Assembly (NCBI GenBank): GCA_007136525.1
Contig: SLGU01000323.1
Coordinates: forward strand, 1 to 5,593
Direction: 5' to 3'
Source: Desulfobacteraceae bacterium
GTDB taxonomy: Bacteria > Desulfobacterota > Desulfobacteria > Desulfobacterales > Desulfosalsimonadaceae
Length of the DNA: 5,593 nucleotides
Both the position numbers and the translations under genes were made by a program. Below are positions 4,993 to 5,593 of this stretch, one piece after another; position 1 is the first letter of the stretch, and every line of letters starts with the position of its first letter. The notes under the pieces were generated by a model, which made no database searches, was not told the DNA's origin, and saw only the letters and a program-made list of their open reading frames with translations.

Positions 4993-5593
4993 ATGTCCGA
5001 TATGTTTTCACTGGAAGGGCGGCGATTTTTGATTACCGGCGGTACGCGGGGAATCGGGCGGGCGATGGCGATTGGCTTTGCCGCGGCCGGGGCGGCCGTC
5101 ATTGCCAATTACGTCCGGGATGTCCGGTCCGCGGAAGCGCTCCAGGCAGAGGCGGACAAAGCGGGATATGCCATTGAACTTTGCCGTGCCGATCTGACCA
5201 GTACAAAGGGGCTTGAAAGACTCAGCCTGGTATTGGACGCTTCTGATGCCGGTTTGGACGGATTGATTCACTGTGCTGCTACCGGCGTTCATAAAACAAT
5301 GGATGAATTGACGATCCGGCAATTCGATTGGACTTTTGCGCTCAATGTCCGCGCTTTTTTCGAATTGGTGAAGCTTGTTTCGCCCCGGTTGAATACAGGC
5401 GCGAGTATCATTGCCATGTCATCGGCGGGTGCGGTCAGGGCGGTTCATGCCTATTCGGTCATCGGGTCTTCAAAAGGAGCGCTTGAATCCCTTGCAAGGC
5501 ATATGGCCCGGGAATTTGCACCCAGGGGCATTCGTGTGAATATTATCCGTGCCGGCTCGGTTTTGACCGATGCCTGGGCGTCAATGCCGGATG
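4993..5593 (+). CDS. FabL-type enoyl-[acyl-carrier-protein] reductase (SDR), 3' end outside the window
   Basis: The gene runs off the right edge, with 200 complete codons visible from ATG 4993. AAGGA at 4982-4986 gives a 6-nt spacing. The protein is an SDR with I-T-G-G-T-R-G-I-G (residues 14-22). The active site is not the ketoreductase Y-x3-K but Tyr154-x6-Lys161 (Y-S-V-I-G-S-S-K), the arrangement of enoyl-ACP reductases. Alignment from memory to Bacillus subtilis FabL supports this: H-C-A-A-T-G-V matches N-N-A-A-S-G-V, F-D-W-T matches W-D-W-T, and the segment after the active site, with G-S-V-L-T-D-A, resembles FabL's G-A-I-D-T-D-A. It should reduce trans-2-enoyl-ACP to the saturated acyl-ACP, completing the reduction steps encoded upstream. 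The cofactor is probably NADPH, as in FabL. About 50 residues, including the C-terminal helix, are expected beyond the window. A different SDR activity is possible, but the motif and context agree. Confidence 0.85.
   Translation, partial: MSDMFSLEGRRFLITGGTRGIGRAMAIGFAAAGAAVIANYVRDVRSAEALQAEADKAGYAIELCRADLTSTKGLERLSLVLDASDAGLDGLIHCAATGVHKTMDELTIRQFDWTFALNVRAFFELVKLVSPRLNTGASIIAMSSAGAVRAVHAYSVIGSSKGALESLARHMAREFAPRGIRVNIIRAGSVLTDAWASMPD

Overview
The window reads as one continuous plus-strand operon for carrier-protein-bound acyl chemistry, cut at both ends. It begins inside the last part of a thioesterase-like, NRPS/PKS-type protein. Then come an acyl carrier protein (ACP1), an AMP-forming acyl/amino-acid ligase, a KAS III-type ketosynthase, an SDR ketoreductase, a second ACP (ACP2), a FabZ-type dehydratase, and the first 200 codons of a FabL-type enoyl reductase. 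The organism looks like a Gram-negative bacterium of moderate G+C. The ligase/ACP1 pair resembles families common in Desulfobacterota and other environmental Proteobacteria, and the intergenic palindrome recalls deltaproteobacterial repeats. This taxonomic guess comes from memory and is weak.

Layout. 1-299: end of the thioesterase-like protein, where the usual catalytic His position appears to be Pro. 301-561: ACP1. 565-2190: ligase. 2217-3245: KAS III. 3296-4063: ketoreductase, read from a TTG start behind a strong Shine-Dalgarno. 4098-4334: ACP2. 4373-4831: dehydratase. 4828-4983: a palindromic, MITE-like repeat filling the only large gap. 4993 to the right edge: enoyl reductase. The other gaps are 1 to 50 nt, so co-transcription is likely. 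No convincing promoter, terminator, tRNA, rRNA or CRISPR was seen.

How the genes may work together (inference). The ligase activates a carboxylic or amino acid as its adenylate and probably loads it on the adjacent ACP1. The KAS III enzyme extends a starter with a malonyl unit, probably on ACP2. The SDR, FabZ-like and FabL-like enzymes then carry out keto reduction, dehydration and enoyl reduction. Together they form a complete dedicated two-carbon extension and reduction set, a mini type II fatty acid synthase, beside an NRPS/PKS-like protein. The likely output is an unusual saturated acyl group for a natural product or a surface glycan. No KAS I/II, acyltransferase or phosphopantetheinyl transferase lies in the window.
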